Source: Spongilla lacustris | Lineage: Eukaryota; Porifera; Demospongiae; Spongillida; Spongillidae | Assembly: GCA_949361645.1 (NCBI GenBank) | Contig: OX442431.1 | Location: 2,847,122-2,911,121 of the forward strand | Length of the DNA stretch: 64,000 bases | Direction: 5' to 3' | Part shown: piece after piece, positions 33,828-47,421 of the stretch | How positions within the stretch are numbered: position 1 is the first letter of the stretch | Layout of the letters: each line of letters begins with the position of its first letter | The notes under the pieces: model-generated | Seen by the model: only the letters and a program-made list of their open reading frames with translations | Databases searched by the model: none | What the model was told of the DNA's origin: nothing | Translations under genes and position numbers: made by a program

Positions 33828-35790
33828 CTCATGTCCAGAAGGAAATTGCGGACATGACTCACGTACTGAAAGAGCAGGAAGCTTACTTTTAAGATAGAAA
33901 CTGTTACAAAGATCTGTAAGGAGAGCCATCCATATAAGCAAATTTAAGAATATGGGACACAGGAGGTACGAGCATCGAATCAACACAAGGTGGACTAATT
34001 ATAAGCGAGCGAGTCAGAGTGGGTGGTACGATGGTTCGCCTCTGCAAAATAAAAATCGCATTTCTGTCGTTGAGAGGATGCAGAAATACCTAGCTGGCAT
34101 TGGTAGAAATGATGTCACCAGTACTGTTGGGACATAAAAAGAAAGGGCGGATGCTAGGACAACACTCACAACAGTGATCATAAATCACACTTTTCTATTA
34201 TTTTGTGTACAATTTTGATAAAAATACAACTTCTACCAAGAGTCTGAAGGTGCTACCACCATATAAGTAGTGAAAAGGAATAAAATTGGTATGTTCAATG
34301 CTCTTTATAGTTTGTAAGCATTACAAACTATAAATTGCTAATCATGTAAGCGAGAGTAACGTGCATGGGCAGCTTTCTAGATGATTAAAATTATTCCATG
34401 CTGTAAAATGTGGTGAAAACAAACAGCTACTATGTTTTAATGATTTTAATTTTCACTGCAATGGTTATTATAAACGGAAGAACTCATTATCCAGAATTCA
34501 GGATTTTACCGATCCTGAATTCAGGATCGTTTCACGCAGATTAAAGATACATGTAACCAGTGAAAACCAGCAAATCAGCCGATACGGTTGGCTTGACCGT
34601 GTCCGTGACCGCCAGAAAAAAATGCATGACGTAATGTTAGCCGCGAATCACCGAACCGCCAGTTTTTTCAGCTACATAACCAGGAACCGTCAGAAATTTA
34701 CACGGTTATATATGTAGCGATACAACAGTATTGATAATCAATTTGCAGCTGCTTGTATGCAAATCTTGGTCATCTGCCTGCCGCTTTCTGGTGTAGCAAT
34801 TTGCAATGAAACCATGATAACATCTCGATCAACCATGTCTAAATCTGATTCCTTAGGCTTAGCTAACCTCAAGGTGAAGGATGTGAGGATGAATCAACGT
34901 CTGAAGACATCTCTGGAAAAAGTGTCCCACTAGTGAAATGAAACCTTGCGCTTCTGCCGTTAACGGTACATTCCATCCTTCTGGTCCTAAGTTTTTGAAC
35001 GTGTGGTTGTGGAAGCACTTTAAACTCTCACCTCGCGCTACATGTCAAAAGGGAGATGAAACGGTATGGATTGTTGGGATGGGCCGAGTACGAGGATGAA
35101 AAGGAATTCGAATATGATTAATGTTCAGAACATGTATTTGCAACAAGAACTTCAAAGCATAACTTCTAAACATGTTCATGTCATTATTTCATGTATACAG
35201 TGCAGCGGCGACGGAAGGAATAAAAAAGTGTAGCCGCCATTAGGATGAAATGATTAATAATGCAAATAAGTGGTATGGCACAATCGTAAAACCCTCCATC
35301 GCCATAAATTTGTTTTGAATCATGATGTATACTTATATGCATACTTTCTTTCTTCTTTTATCCATGACTCAATTCTCGAAACGTCTTCACCTCGAAGTTT
35401 TAGCAACTGGAAATGTTTGATTCTGTTATGTAATCATGCCCTCTTAGGGGCAACCCTTGCATGTCTTGCTAAAAATCTCATATTCGAAAGAACACAGCTA
35501 CCTCTCTTTGCATTCTACTTTTAGACATGCTTCTTTATGACATATTGTAACCTCATGTATCGGAAATTTCTTCGCAGCGTCCTTCCAATTGCTAAAACCT
35601 ATTGATATGAACGTTCATGTACCAGCATTAGAAGACCATAAAAGCTTCTTTTCGATCTAGCTATATAAGAGGCAACTGAATATGTCATTTTCTTCACAAC
35701 AGTGTCAAAGAGGGCTGAAAGCTTCTTTTGGCTACATTAGTCAAACCCTCCAGGTTGATGTGGTTTCTCAGGACTGAATACAACTTGAAT

Positions 35791-36045
35791 CACTGAACTT
35801 GAAGCCATTTTCTTATGTAACACAACACTGAACTAGAAGCCATTTTCCTATGAAGCACAACACTGAACTAGAAACCATTTTCTTATGAAACATAACACTG
35901 AACTAGAAGCCATTTTCCTATGAAACACAACACTGAACTAGAAGTCATTTTCTTATGAAACACAACACTGAACTTGAAGCCATTTTCTTATGAAACACAA
36001 CACTGAACTTGAAGCCATTTTCTTATGAAGCACAACACTGAACTC
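35791..36045. repeat. 35-bp tandem repeat, about 7 copies
   Basis: The unit is GAACTWGAAGCCATTTTCYT followed by ATGAAACACAACACT, with single-base changes between copies. Confidence 0.93.
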
Positions 36046-36800
36046 TCCACACATGTACTTTGAGAAGACTTTAGATGTCATTATGAAACATGTTTGTCCA
36101 TGCTGATTGTCTAAAATTGAAAACCAATGCAACACATGGACAACCATGCAATATTTATACAACTATAATGCATAACAAAAGCATTATCACAACTGAGAAC
36201 ACAATAATTAAGACTCAAACTAAAAGTACAAGAATGTTTTCATATAGCTACTGATGTTGAGCCTATTGAGGGGGTAGGCAGAACAGAGTAAAAATGAAAT
36301 GGCACATTCAGACAACCCAAAGCCTAACTAGACCGGTTAAATGTGTCATACAGCTGGGACCTGCAGTCCTGATCTGTATGCTGTCCATACACGGCTAGCC
36401 AGACACAACAGTATCCTAGAGTACCCAGATTTAAGGAAAAACCACAAGGTTCTACCCAAACAATCATTTCTTCCTAACTTTCAATAACCCTGCAAAAGCA
36501 GGTAGAATTTTAGATAATTGCGACAATATGACCCCCTCAAAGTGGTAAACATTTTGCATGCATGTGTTTATACTGAGCCTGTACAAATTAAGTTGCATTA
36601 CATATACATGTGTGTGGCACGCTCCTCTCCACCCATGAACCTTGCTATTATAAAGCTCACGTCCATGGCCATCCCAGTCTAAACTAATTCCATCCAATGA
36701 AGTTGATGTGGTATTATTTTGGTGAGAAGTGGATTGGCCATGCACTCAGAACAGTATTGGGTTGAACAGTACTTGTAGTACATGTGTTGAGCAGTACTGG

Positions 36801-36838
36801 ATGTGTATGTGTGTGTGTGTGTATGTGTGTGTGTATGT

Positions 36839-36924
<86 letters not shown>
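36801..36924. repeat. (GT)n microsatellite
   Basis: Long GT run with a few TATG interruptions at the left end. Confidence 0.97.
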
Positions 36925-36928
<4 letters not shown>

Positions 36929-37604
36929 GTTTGAGGTGGTAGCACTTAAACCCACATACTTGTACGCTTGGGCTGGATTGTCCCCATAGCCCAATTCAAT
37001 TGAAAGAGTGTGAAGGGTTAAACGATGTATAAAGAACCTGTGGCCCTGGGTGTGGTCTAATTTATAATACAGTGTGAAGGGTTAAGAAAGATAGTTGTTT
37101 TGAGCTTGGTGACACCATAAGGTCATGTTCATGTAGCATGATGGTAATGCTTGTGGTTTGAAGAAGTTATAGCATACATGTATGTATTGATCAAAGGGCA
37201 CCTAATACCACGTTTACACGACGATGGCACGGTACGGCACGGTTATCGAGTAACGTTTATACGCGTTTGTGGCTATGTGGTATAGAATGGTTTTTAAAAA
37301 GCAATTCCGTAATTAACTACAATCATTGCAAAATGGATGACTTGTTTACAACGTTCCGTGAAATTTATCGAGAAAAGGAGGCAGCAGAGGCACAGAAGGA
37401 GAGCAATTAAATTTTCACGTTATTCTCGTAACACACGATATTATGACAATGGTCGTTCACCGATGGCGATCTTGTTGTGCACCAATTGATTTTTTAATAA
37501 AAGCTTTCCAGTCTCACTTGTATCGATTCCTCTCCCCAAATCTTTATCAGCCGTTTTACAGGTCTTGTGTATTCTCAGATGCATTGAGTGGGAAAAGCTA
37601 ACAC

Positions 37605-37838
37605 ATGTATAGTATGTACGTGCCACAAACCGAGGATGTGGTTAGTGTGGATCGTACTGCGCATAGAAGTTCAGCATGGCAATATTTTGGGATACATAAG
37701 AAGGCTCTAAATTCATCCTGGGTTGTGTGCTTGAAGTGCTGCAAATGGGTATCAAGACATGACAACAACACTACCAACATGAGGTATCACTTGAAGTTTG
37801 CCCATGGAATAGAGTTGTCTTCAGAAGGCAAAGAGTAA
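37605..37838 (+). pseudogene. BED-type zinc-finger exon (hAT/ZBED-like fragment)
   Basis: The frame contains SSAWQYFGI, then VVCLKCCKWVSRHDNNTTNMRYHLKFAHG: Cys-x2-Cys and His-x4-His with the aromatic residue before them, the BED finger pattern used by hAT transposases and ZBED proteins to bind DNA. A donor-like AAAGAGTAAGC follows at the end, so it may be a first exon. No hAT catalytic or dimerisation domain follows within the next 2 kb. Probably a stranded fragment. Confidence 0.65.
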
Positions 37839-38169
37839 GCCCTTTAAACATCAAATTGTTCATCATAGTATGAAAATTATCTGAAATTGTATGTTCAATG
37901 TAGCAGCTGTCAGAACGAAGGCACCAGCAGTACCTGTAGCACTAGCAAAATTTTTATCAGTAAAAACATATTACAGAAAAAAAGATGGAGACTTTTGCCA
38001 CATCGGCTCAGTAAATGCGTTTTTCTTTTAAAAGAAAAACTCTAAATTTCTGTAGCATATAGCCATATACGCTCAAGATGACAATAGAGTGAATATATAC
38101 ATGTGATATGATTCGAACTAGTTCTATTAAGAAACAAACCATGCCCTATATTTTCCGTATACTTTTCCG

Positions 38170-38290
38170 TTAACGTCCGCATACTTTAATGGCGATTGAT
38201 AGCATTATATCATTAATCGCGATACATCGTTAATCGCGATATAACATTTTACTCGCGATATATCGTTAATCGCGATATATCGCGGCAACA
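38170..38290. repeat. ATCGCGATATATCGTTA-type short repeats
   Basis: Four close copies of a CGTTAATCGCGATATAT phrase, itself partly palindromic. Confidence 0.8.
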
Positions 38291-38405
38291 CTGTGGAACC
38301 ATCGCATCGCAAGCGCTAATGGGCATTTCATCGCAGGGAAGGTGCCTAACGGATTGGGGACGTGACTGAACGGATCTAGTTGGCGTGTCCCGGCACACGC
38401 CATAC

Positions 38406-38512
38406 TAGTCTCGTTCCCAGACCCACATACGGCAGTAGCGGATGGATTACATCACCGCTACGTGAAAAAAGTGGCATATTGCGAATGCATATCAGGCTGG
38501 GGACGAGGCTAA
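38406..38512. mobile_element. Small MITE, CTCGTTCCCAG ends
   Basis: The left end TAGTCTCGTTCCCAGACC and the right end read in reverse TTAGCCTCGTCCCCAGCC bound about 107 bp. Single ends of the same type appear near 15479, 11410 and 61345. Confidence 0.55.
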
Positions 38513-39650
38513 CGCCATACTAAGGTGACTGGTCGGGACACTCCCAATTAGAACGGATCCGCGTTCAGAATTCCGGGACCAATGGGACAACGGTACGAAA
38601 TTCGGGACTGTCCCGGACGTTCCGGGACGGTTGGCAACTATGCAGTCATATAGCCAAAAACAAACCACACAACATAATGTCGACAAGGACATTTTTTTAA
38701 ATGTTGCTACAGCTGGACATGGGAACATATTATGCATAACATTTTGGTGGATACTTCTGCACAGCTGGTATAAATGACTGAACCTTTTCTCTCTACCATT
38801 ACTTACGCCGTATGCATGCAAGTGCAGGTTCTTATGAATACACGTGTCTGTACCAGAGGCAGATACTCATGTCACACTGCATGGTGACTGCTTATACCGT
38901 ATAAAGGCAACTCTATACATATATGTCACTTATGTCAGCCCATAAAAAAATGAAGGAAGCAAAAAACATTCTCTCTGAGAAAGTATAGGATTTGGGGCCA
39001 TGCAATAATTGTGTAAAAAAAAAAAAGGGAACAAAGGATCGGAGATAAAATAATTATTCCTATATTTAGCACTTTGAATTGTAGAATGGCAATACATATG
39101 TTGCTAAATATAAGAACAATTATTTTCTCTTCAATCCCTTGCTCCCTTCCTTTTTACACCACCATTGCCATCGAATCCTATATACCACCAACTGGGCTTT
39201 TTCGGAGAGAATGTTTTTATACCTTGTCGATATTTGATGGTATATCAGTGATTTGTATACAGCAATTGATTAAAATGTAAAGAAACAAGATTTTATCAAT
39301 TACAGAACCAATAGCAATTTCAGGTGCATTATGGCATCTATACAACTATACAGCCTTGTCTGTAATGCAAGAAAAGAATGATGTGATGAAGAAAAATACA
39401 GTACTATACACAGCTACTCAGTTCTCCAATTAAGTCAGTTTCTACAGGATTGTTCTTTGCACATCACTCTTCACAAATGTATTATAATTCTTTTTACTTT
39501 CTCTACTTTCCTCCAGTTTTGTTTCATCGAGCAGCTGACTACAATGTGTGCTTATGTGTATTTTGTGTGGGTTGGTGTGGGGGAAATAACAAGATATAAA
39601 AAATTTGATGATGATATGCTTTAAAAATTTAAACATTAAATCATTTGCTC

Positions 39651-41995
39651 TTACTTGACATTGTGTTTTTTCGCACTACTTGTAAACAGAAGCCTGTCAA
39701 TAGTTAGGATAACCACCAACAAGACTGCCTATGTAATTGTTGTAAGTAATTTTAGCATCCTTTATCAATGCTAAGCACTAACCATTGCCAAACTTGCTTC
39801 ACCAAATATCTGGGGGTGTGATGGGAGAAAAACATGATGTCACTTCTAAAGTGTTAAATAACACCAGCCTGCCCACAAAGCATATAGTTTAAGTGATAAC
39901 TAACCGCAGAACACTCTTCAAAGCTCAATATTCCATCTAGTCCTCCAGCCACCAGTGGACCGGCAAGCTCTCTGAGAAGACTCTTGTGGCATGAAGGTAC
40001 TGCAGTAAGTGGTGTTACGACTTACCCACATGAAGTAGCGGCTGGAATAATCCCAGAAACAAACATTGTAATAGAGTTAGTGCTGAGCTCAGAGCTTTGT
40101 GATCTTGACATCATCATCAAGTAATAGCCAGCACCATGCATATGCATACACATATACATACATATACACATAACAAAATAAACATACATGTAAGCTCAAG
40201 AAAGCACACACATACCTTGCCACTTCCATCATGGCTGAATACGCAGGTGCAATGGTAAGAGCCACACCCATCCCCAGGATCCCATCTGCTAACATCGTTA
40301 ACCACAGGTGGCTGTAAGATCACACTATGCACATGTGGATCACACAACACTTGTGGGCTCACGGCTTGCTGATGTAAGGAGCAGGTCCCAAAAAGAAGCA
40401 TCCAATAGAACACATCAGCAAGCCAACAACAATAAAAGGTTTTGGTGGCTGAAAATGTTGTCGGTTTAAGAAGTTATACAATTACACATGTACTGGCTCT
40501 ATCCAGAGGTTGTGTGCAGAAAAAATATTGATCACTCACCAGTCTGTCATAGAGAGGTCCCGTCACCAGACATAAGAGAAGATAGGTTCCAGCATCTATA
40601 AGGCTTATCAAACCAATCTGGTAGACACTGAGATGAAACTACACCAGCACAAAAAGACACAGCAGACCATACACACAAACAGATACAAAAACATACAATA
40701 GAACATGTATACATGTACAATTTGTATTAGATCGTGTTTAGAATTTAAAATACTGCAAACCTGAGTGTACATGAAAGGTGAGAAGATAGGGGTTGAGAAA
40801 GAGAGGGTCATTGTCCCAGTGATTGTACTCAGTACTATTTTTAAAAATAAAAAAAAACAGAAGTATGGGTTACATGCTGGTATTCGAATTAACACTTACT
40901 TAAGCAAATGATTACACAGTTATTCAAGGCCTTGCCAAAAAGCTGCAAGGTAGGCTCGTTTGTTTCACAAGCATCTGAGCAGGCAGGAATTAGGCTCACA
41001 TAGATAATGAAACATACGATAACAACTAACCAGTTGGAGAAACCACAATGATGTGTAGAATGGGAAGAAAGAGCAACGGGATTGAGCCTACCACAAGAAA
41101 TGGAAGCTGAAATCCTCCGATCTAATTATAAATATGTATGTTGAGACATCGTTGCATTAGCACATACGCCCACCTGGTATAGAGCTCCTCCTACTGGGGC
41201 ACCGGCTGCGTACCCTAGTCCTACTGCGACTTCCGTAAGTCCCTACAAGGGAATGCCGGATAAAGATTAGTGACGTAATAGCAACGGGTGTTTAATATCA
41301 TTCCAGGTTCTTTTACACTTTACCATCACCAGACCGTAGTGTCCACTAAACATCATGCCTATAAGGGCGTAAATTGAAGTCTGTAACATGGCACTCCCGA
41401 TACCACCGACGAAAGCCAATAAGAAGCAGAAAATGATAAAGGTTGTTCCGTTGAGCCAGTGGAGGAATCTGGGTCGTACAAGTACGGTTAGAAAATCCAT
41501 ATAATAACAAATAATTAACGCACCCAAATATAAAGTAACTTCCGCCAACAAGCAGAATACCAGCGAGGAGTGTGAACTTCACTCCTATCTTTGGGAGCTG
41601 ATCGAGAGAAAAGGAGTCAACCAACGCATGATGTACAGAAACCATGCATGTAGACGCTTACGTAGTACCCAAGGATGGGAGATGCTATTATCACACACAT
41701 CGGATAGGTGCTTACTACGGCTCCAACTATTACTGAGGACGCTCCCCTAGCTTCGGCCTACATGGGATAAACGACGTAATGTATACACATGCATGAATAT
41801 ATGTCACAGTATCACGTTAGGTGAACTAACTTCAATAGGAAAGAACGGTCCAAACAAAGATAAAGTCATGTTGCAGCACCCGTAGACCATCAAACACAGT
41901 ATAAACGTAGCTACGTTCCTGCATGTAACGCTACATTCAACCTCCCGAAACAAACTTGTGATCGATTCTCTCTTGTAGTGGCTCTTGGTGGCCAT
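39651..41995 (-). CDS. SLC18B1-like: MFS transporter, SLC18B1-like, about 15 exons
   Basis: A complete minus-strand gene. Exons with matching phases: 41995-41833, 41757-41662, 41597-41524, 41468-41324, 41242-41174, 41121-41031, 40974-40900, 40834-40761, 40638-40540, one at about 40444-40359, 40311-40216, one or more near 40100, about 39998-39906, a small exon near 39815-39788, and 39728-39651 ending in TAA. Conserved steps: NMTLSLFGPFFPIE in the first membrane helix, AEARGASSVIVG, GYAAGAPVGGALYQ (helix 5 motif), FSPFMYTQ, GPLYDRL, HLWLTMLADGILGMGVALTIAPA and ELAGPLVAGGL. These match the SLC18B1 branch of vesicular amine-type transporters (polyamine antiport in vertebrates), 12 helices expected. 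Introns are about 60-150 nt. No stop or frameshift was seen. The exon near 40100 and the two smallest exons are less certain. Substrate is inferred by family only. Confidence 0.78.
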
Positions 41996-41999
41996 GACA

Positions 42000-42234
42000 T
42001 TTTAGCTGCTTCGGGTTTGACACAATAACACCGACCCCACCTAGAAACCATATAAAGTGCCTAACGTAAAATTACGATATATATAGCGGTCGCCGTTAAA
42101 AAGATATACGATATTGTAGAGGCAACCGCGCTTCAGTACAAGGCATTTCCGCACTCAAACCGCTTCGAAACGCATTGTATGAATTGGGGTACGGTACGGA
42201 GTATCGTAACGGGTTTCAGCAAACTGGATCGAAT
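42000..42234. promoter_or_regulatory. Upstream region of the transporter gene
   Basis: Immediately 5' of the ATG at 41995 on the minus strand. No clear TATA box. The region ends at a fold-back repeat. Confidence 0.3.
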
Positions 42235-42669
42235 GGACCCTTCGCATGAAAGGGAACTACGATAACTGAACGTCATGTCCGGAGTAAAAACCTTAGCGGT
42301 TGCCTACAGACATTGTGTCACGTTCGCGGACCTTTGCGTAACAAAACGGCAACGAGTAATTCCTTCCCGCTCGGACAGGGCAGATCCAGTTCCTGATCAA
42401 ACTATATGCTGCCAATTAACATTAATTATAAGGCTTGGCAGAGTATGACACACCGGGAGCCTTTTTAAAGCCATCCCTTTAAAAACGCTCCTGATACGTC
42501 AGACTCTGTCAAGCTTACTGTTGATCCGAGCAGGAAGGAATGACTCCGAGCGTTGCCATTTTATCACGCAAAGGTCCGCGAACGTGACACAATGGCCCTT
42601 GGCAACCGCTAAGGTTTTTACTCCGGACATGAAGTTTATCATAGTTCCGATCCTTCATGCGAAGGGTCC
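42235..42669. mobile_element. Fold-back MITE with ~150 bp inverted arms
   Basis: The left arm begins GGACCCTTCGCATGAA and includes ATGTCCGGAGTAAAAACCTT and GTGTCACGTTCGCGGACCTT. The right arm is its reverse complement, ending at GGGTCC. The centre is about 130 bp. No coding capacity. Target duplication is unclear (AT on both sides at most). Confidence 0.85.
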
Positions 42670-43637
42670 ATAGAGCGGCTTGTGAATTTAAAAAAATATT
42701 AAGTTAAGTTGATAGCACATCCGGAGGCAACCATAAAAAAGCGAAAACGGCATCCGAAGACCTTCAGGCATGCAGCCACAGCAATATGAATCAAATTAAG
42801 TTCAAAGCTATATCACATGCACATTCCGGCCTGATCTTACGCGAGAGGGTATGCATCAAATTAGGCTGAAAGTATCAAGCTAGTATACATGTATGGCACT
42901 AAGATTTGAGTCGATCTGTTAGATAGTTCGGGTGGGCTACATGTATACAACACATGCAGCGATATCATGCAATGTACGTAACCACACCCAACTAATCCGT
43001 ATACTGGTGTGTCGATAGTGTCTATAACAAATCCCAAAGGATCGCACGTCTGGACAATGCCTCAAGACAACGCGCCTCCTGTCACACAAAAATTGCACCG
43101 CGCTTAAAAATTGTACAGTTCAATTTGTTGCAGCCGAGCAAAACGGTATAATTTTTGGTTGCCAAAAGTGTACCGATCTTGCCTAAAGTGTCCGGATAGC
43201 GAGAAAGGGTGTATTTTACGTCATATTAGGACCCACGGTAGTGGGTCCTGTGTAGGATTGGCTTCGGATTGGCTTTAGTAGGCGTGGTTTTCGATCGAGC
43301 GTTTTAAAACGGTAACGAAGCGTTGCCATTACTCACCAGCTCGCATATAATCCATCACAAACATGACAGATATGCACATATAACGTGAGCTTCGCTAAAC
43401 AGTGCCGTTTACGTGGAGTGACAAGTCGGTACCAAAATTCCGCCATTTAATTTTTGTTCTTAGTCTTCCGTTCATCGCGAAATGCCGTGAAATGACCCAA
43501 GCAGGTGCAATTTATTATCGGTAAAAATTCTCGGTTGCCTAGCAGTATGCAAAATGCGCGTCTTAATTTACTGTTGCCAGGCTACGCACACGTACGCAGC
43601 TGCAGACACGTTTAGGTTCTAATTCAGCAAAGCCGGT

Positions 43638-43790
43638 ATCATAGGGTATACGGTCCGGCCCAATTTCCGGTCCGGCGGACCGTATTCCCTTAGGGAGGAA
43701 TACGGTCCCCCGGACCGAGTTCCCTGGTTGTACAAAACCAATTAACCGGACTCAATTCCCTAGGGAATTGACCGTATTCCCTGGTTTTAA
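43638..43790. repeat. GGTCCGG palindrome-rich repeat, copy 1
   Basis: TATAC-GGTCCGGCCC, GGTCCGGCGGACCGTATTCC and CCCTAGGG palindromes in series. An inverted copy at about 54960-55130 matches along roughly 150 bp. Confidence 0.85.
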
Positions 43791-43799
43791 ATACATGCA

Positions 43800-46700
43800 T
43801 GTATATGTATATTCCACCCCTTGCATTCACGTAAGGGCTGGTTCGAAAAGCAAAATCCAATGATCGCAGGTCGTCAACTATATAAGCAGCTTCTGCAACA
43901 ATGGACTGTTTTCTTCAGTCTGTAACAATGAACTGTTTTCTTCGGTCTGGGATGCTTATTCTAAAACTAATTTGTTATACAAAATTAATGTATATTTACA
44001 TATATATTTATATTAAGTTGTTACTATTTATATATGTTCGGTCGTCAACTATGCATGCAGCTTCTGTAACAATTAACACTGTTTAATATTTTCAAATCGT
44101 GTGAACAAGTAGAATAAATTTAATAAAAGATGAAAAGAAATAAAAAATATATTACTGAACATAAGAGAGATGAGGGTACTGGATAAATCTCAATTTCGTA
44201 CCTGTAAAAAAGAAAATAAAACTAGTACACTTCAGCCATTATTGTTTAGAGAATGATGCATAAGTGTTTTTCAATCATTTGCATGATAAAAAGTGAATTT
44301 CCCAGACAAATAACGCTGCACGTGTGCCCAGATATTTTCTGCAGAGAGGGGGAGGTAGGAAAAAGAAGAGGGATGAGAACAGAAGTGAGAAGAGGTAAAG
44401 GGACACATAGCATGGGCCCTCAACAACTTGGTCCTTGATTAGTGGTTAACTCGACCTGGCACACTCTTTAAGTGTGACTGCATACTTCCTCTATACACCT
44501 ATGTCAGGAGAAAAAGAAATGGGATGAGAGAGGAATGAGTGGGGGATAATAGTCACGAGACATGCTGATATTGAGTGTACTCAATTTCGTACCTAATTAA
44601 ATCAGCCAAAAAGTGAATTTCACAGATAAATATAAGCTTGGCGGCATCAATTAATATTGCTTGTGTCTCCGGTGTCTTTTTAGTCTTGAGTGTCACTGTG
44701 TATTAGACACATGGCATTAGCAAGATAGCTACTTGTTGCTGTATATGCATGATTAAAGCCATGCTTTTAAGGATTACAATAAAACTGAATAACTAACTGT
44801 TTTAGTGGTATGTCTTTGTGTAGGTTTTATCGAAAATTTACATATCTTGTAGGGACAGAATATCCTCACATGTCTTTAAGCCGTCTGGCTTGTCTTTGTG
44901 TGCATGTAAAAAGACGTGCCTACATATACGTCATCTGAGGGTAAGTGCAAACACACATGACACAGTCGCCAATCCTTGTCTTAGAGGTGCATACACATAC
45001 TGACATACAGGTGTATGTAATCTGAGGGTACGTGCAACGATTTAAAAAGAACTAGAATTCACTTCAAATAGCAATTTATTCTTACCTAAACTAGGTACTT
45101 TAATAAATTTTTGAAAATTAATATAACGAGAACTTTTATGTATAGCCTAACAGAGCAAAATGAATGCATCAAAAATATGCTTTTGCCAATGAAAACAGAT
45201 TAGTATTTCAAAAGTTATAGCGTTTCAAACATTGCATCGCCGGTGACTAACAATGTACGCAATGTGAATGGACCGCGATATAAAAAACTGTGACCGCTTT
45301 ACTTCTCCGTGCAGCTGCTGTACAAGTATTCAAGATAATGATGCCACAATTGCATAAAATACAACATAGATACTCTTGATAAGGCTCACAGTGTCAAATA
45401 CACATTGCAACTAAATTTAGGTCTCCCTTTATACAATCCACTGCCAATAGCCCATACACCGGTATATAGTGATATTGTAATGTTTTCTCCTTCTACTTCG
45501 CCGTCATTCTTCCAATATGTAATAATTACTTTAGGACTTCTTTGATTGCTTTACACATATTATATAGCTGCACCATAGCTGTTCAAAATACAGACCATTA
45601 ATGACACATGAAATAAAATATTGTATTCCTTTTACATTCCGAGGTATCTGGAAATTCATTTGATAATTCAACTTCCTTTTGTGCCATACATTGCAACTTC
45701 TTTTCTATCTTCCTCCTTAAACTGCTCCGGCTCATCTTATTTTTAGGTCTCTGTTCTTATAATATAAAAATGTTGTTTACTAACTACATTTAACTGTATT
45801 TTCTTGCTCGTTCTGGGAGTGTACACACAACCACTGCATTGTCCCATTTTACTTTTCCAACAAGGAACCCTACTTTAATATTAGACGCTTCTCCTATATC
45901 ATGGTCACATCACCCAATCCACTTTGGCATATATGGTTGGTGCCGTAGATGCCGACACCATACAAAACGTCACATGACATGATCCTAATACTACTGAGAA
46001 CCTACATACAGAACAGGGACCAACTACCTATATAGCTAAGCTTTTGATTTTGAGCCTACTTATTTAGAGATGGTGGGCCCATACCACCTTAGGGGAAAAA
46101 ACCTCACTGAAGTGAGGGGAAAAACCATGCTGGCTCTAGTCAAACAAAATATCGCGACATGGCATATAGCCACAACTGATATACATTTGTATTATAATTA
46201 AGAATCTTATCATGATGCTTCCTGATCTGCTGCCACTGGCCTGCTTCTTCTCCAGATCTCTAGAAGCCTGTGCATAAGATACAACACCACTGGGGGGGGG
46301 GGGGGGGGGGGGGGGGGGTATAGTGACCGTGCACATGACGCCTAGAATGCTCACATACATGTACATGTATCTGCAGAAACCATCTCTTATACCACATGGC
46401 ACTATGTGTATGTACATCGAACACTCATCAACAGCCCAACACAGAGGCCATGAAATTGTATCCAACATACCAGGATATCAACACCCTTCAACAGCTATAC
46501 CTTAACATACAATCTGTTAGTCGCTACACTCAAACTGCATTCCTATAGGAGCATATTTTGCTCCTCAACTGACAGAAAAGTGCATTTCTATAAAGGCATA
46601 GCCAGCCAGGCCAAGGGTGTGTTTAGCAAACATATTGTCCACTGGTGCTGACAATGTTTGCCAGGTCTATATTAATGTATAGCACCAACCCACTGATTCC

Positions 46701-47421
46701 TTATTTCAGGAACTAGCAGTGTGTAATGCTCATCTGAACAGTTGAACAGTTCTCATTCTAAACAGCAATAAAAATAGCATGCATTTCTCAATGTTAATGC
46801 ATTGCTAAGATACACTAACATGAATATATTGTCTTGAAAAATACGCTGTGTGGGCACCATCATATCACAATAATACAGCTATTTTTAATGACATGAGGAT
46901 CCGTACTGTAAAACAGTTTCAATAACTAACGCGCACTTTGACGAATTTGGTGTGTATTAAATAGAGCTATCAAAAAACTCTTTGGCACACAAAGAAAATT
47001 GTCTATGCATTGAAAATACTAAAATTAAGTTTAATTCACAGGGCTCTAACACAGAAATACCAGGTTAAGCAATATTATGTCAAGTTCTAAGCAATCCAAC
47101 AGTAAACACCTGTGCCGTTAAATGGACCCTTGGGCACCATCCAAAGTTCATGAAATTGTATCCTGATATAGACTAAGACCTAATATATATGTCAAACGCT
47201 TCCTCAAGTTGGCACCTTTAAAAACTAGCGAATGGCTAATCGCGATAGAATTCTATGAAAATCAACGAGGCACACACAATTACGCCGTATGCTGCCTTAC
47301 ATTTCGACACCATTAGTGTATCGTGCAACCCCTTTTCTTCTTTAACCTAGTAATAAAGTCCTAAATACCTTCCAAACAACTTTACAAAACGCGCATCTTC
47401 TTGAGCACTCGTAGGGTAGCG
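43800..47421. other. Intergenic; no supported gene
   Basis: About 3.6 kb AT-rich. It contains a poly-G tract at 46293-46318. A duplicated AATGGACTGTTTTCTTCAG / AATGAACTGTTTTCTTCGG pair lies near 43900. Short frames lack domains. Confidence 0.5.

Larger units (their letters stand above)
33830..37200. other. Intergenic stretch with tandem repeats
   Basis: No supported gene. The open frame at 33952-34137 faces away from the micro-exon gene and has no recognised domain. A small palindrome (TCCTGAATTCAGGA) lies near 34513. Confidence 0.5.

Noticed and set aside
33952..34137. Small plus-strand gene divergent from the micro-exon gene
   Set aside because: 61 codons, no domain, no splice or promoter evidence.
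37333..37410. Short frame MDDLFTTFREIYREKEAAEAQKE... before the BED exon
   Set aside because: Only about 25 codons and no partner; could be a transposon start but unsupported.
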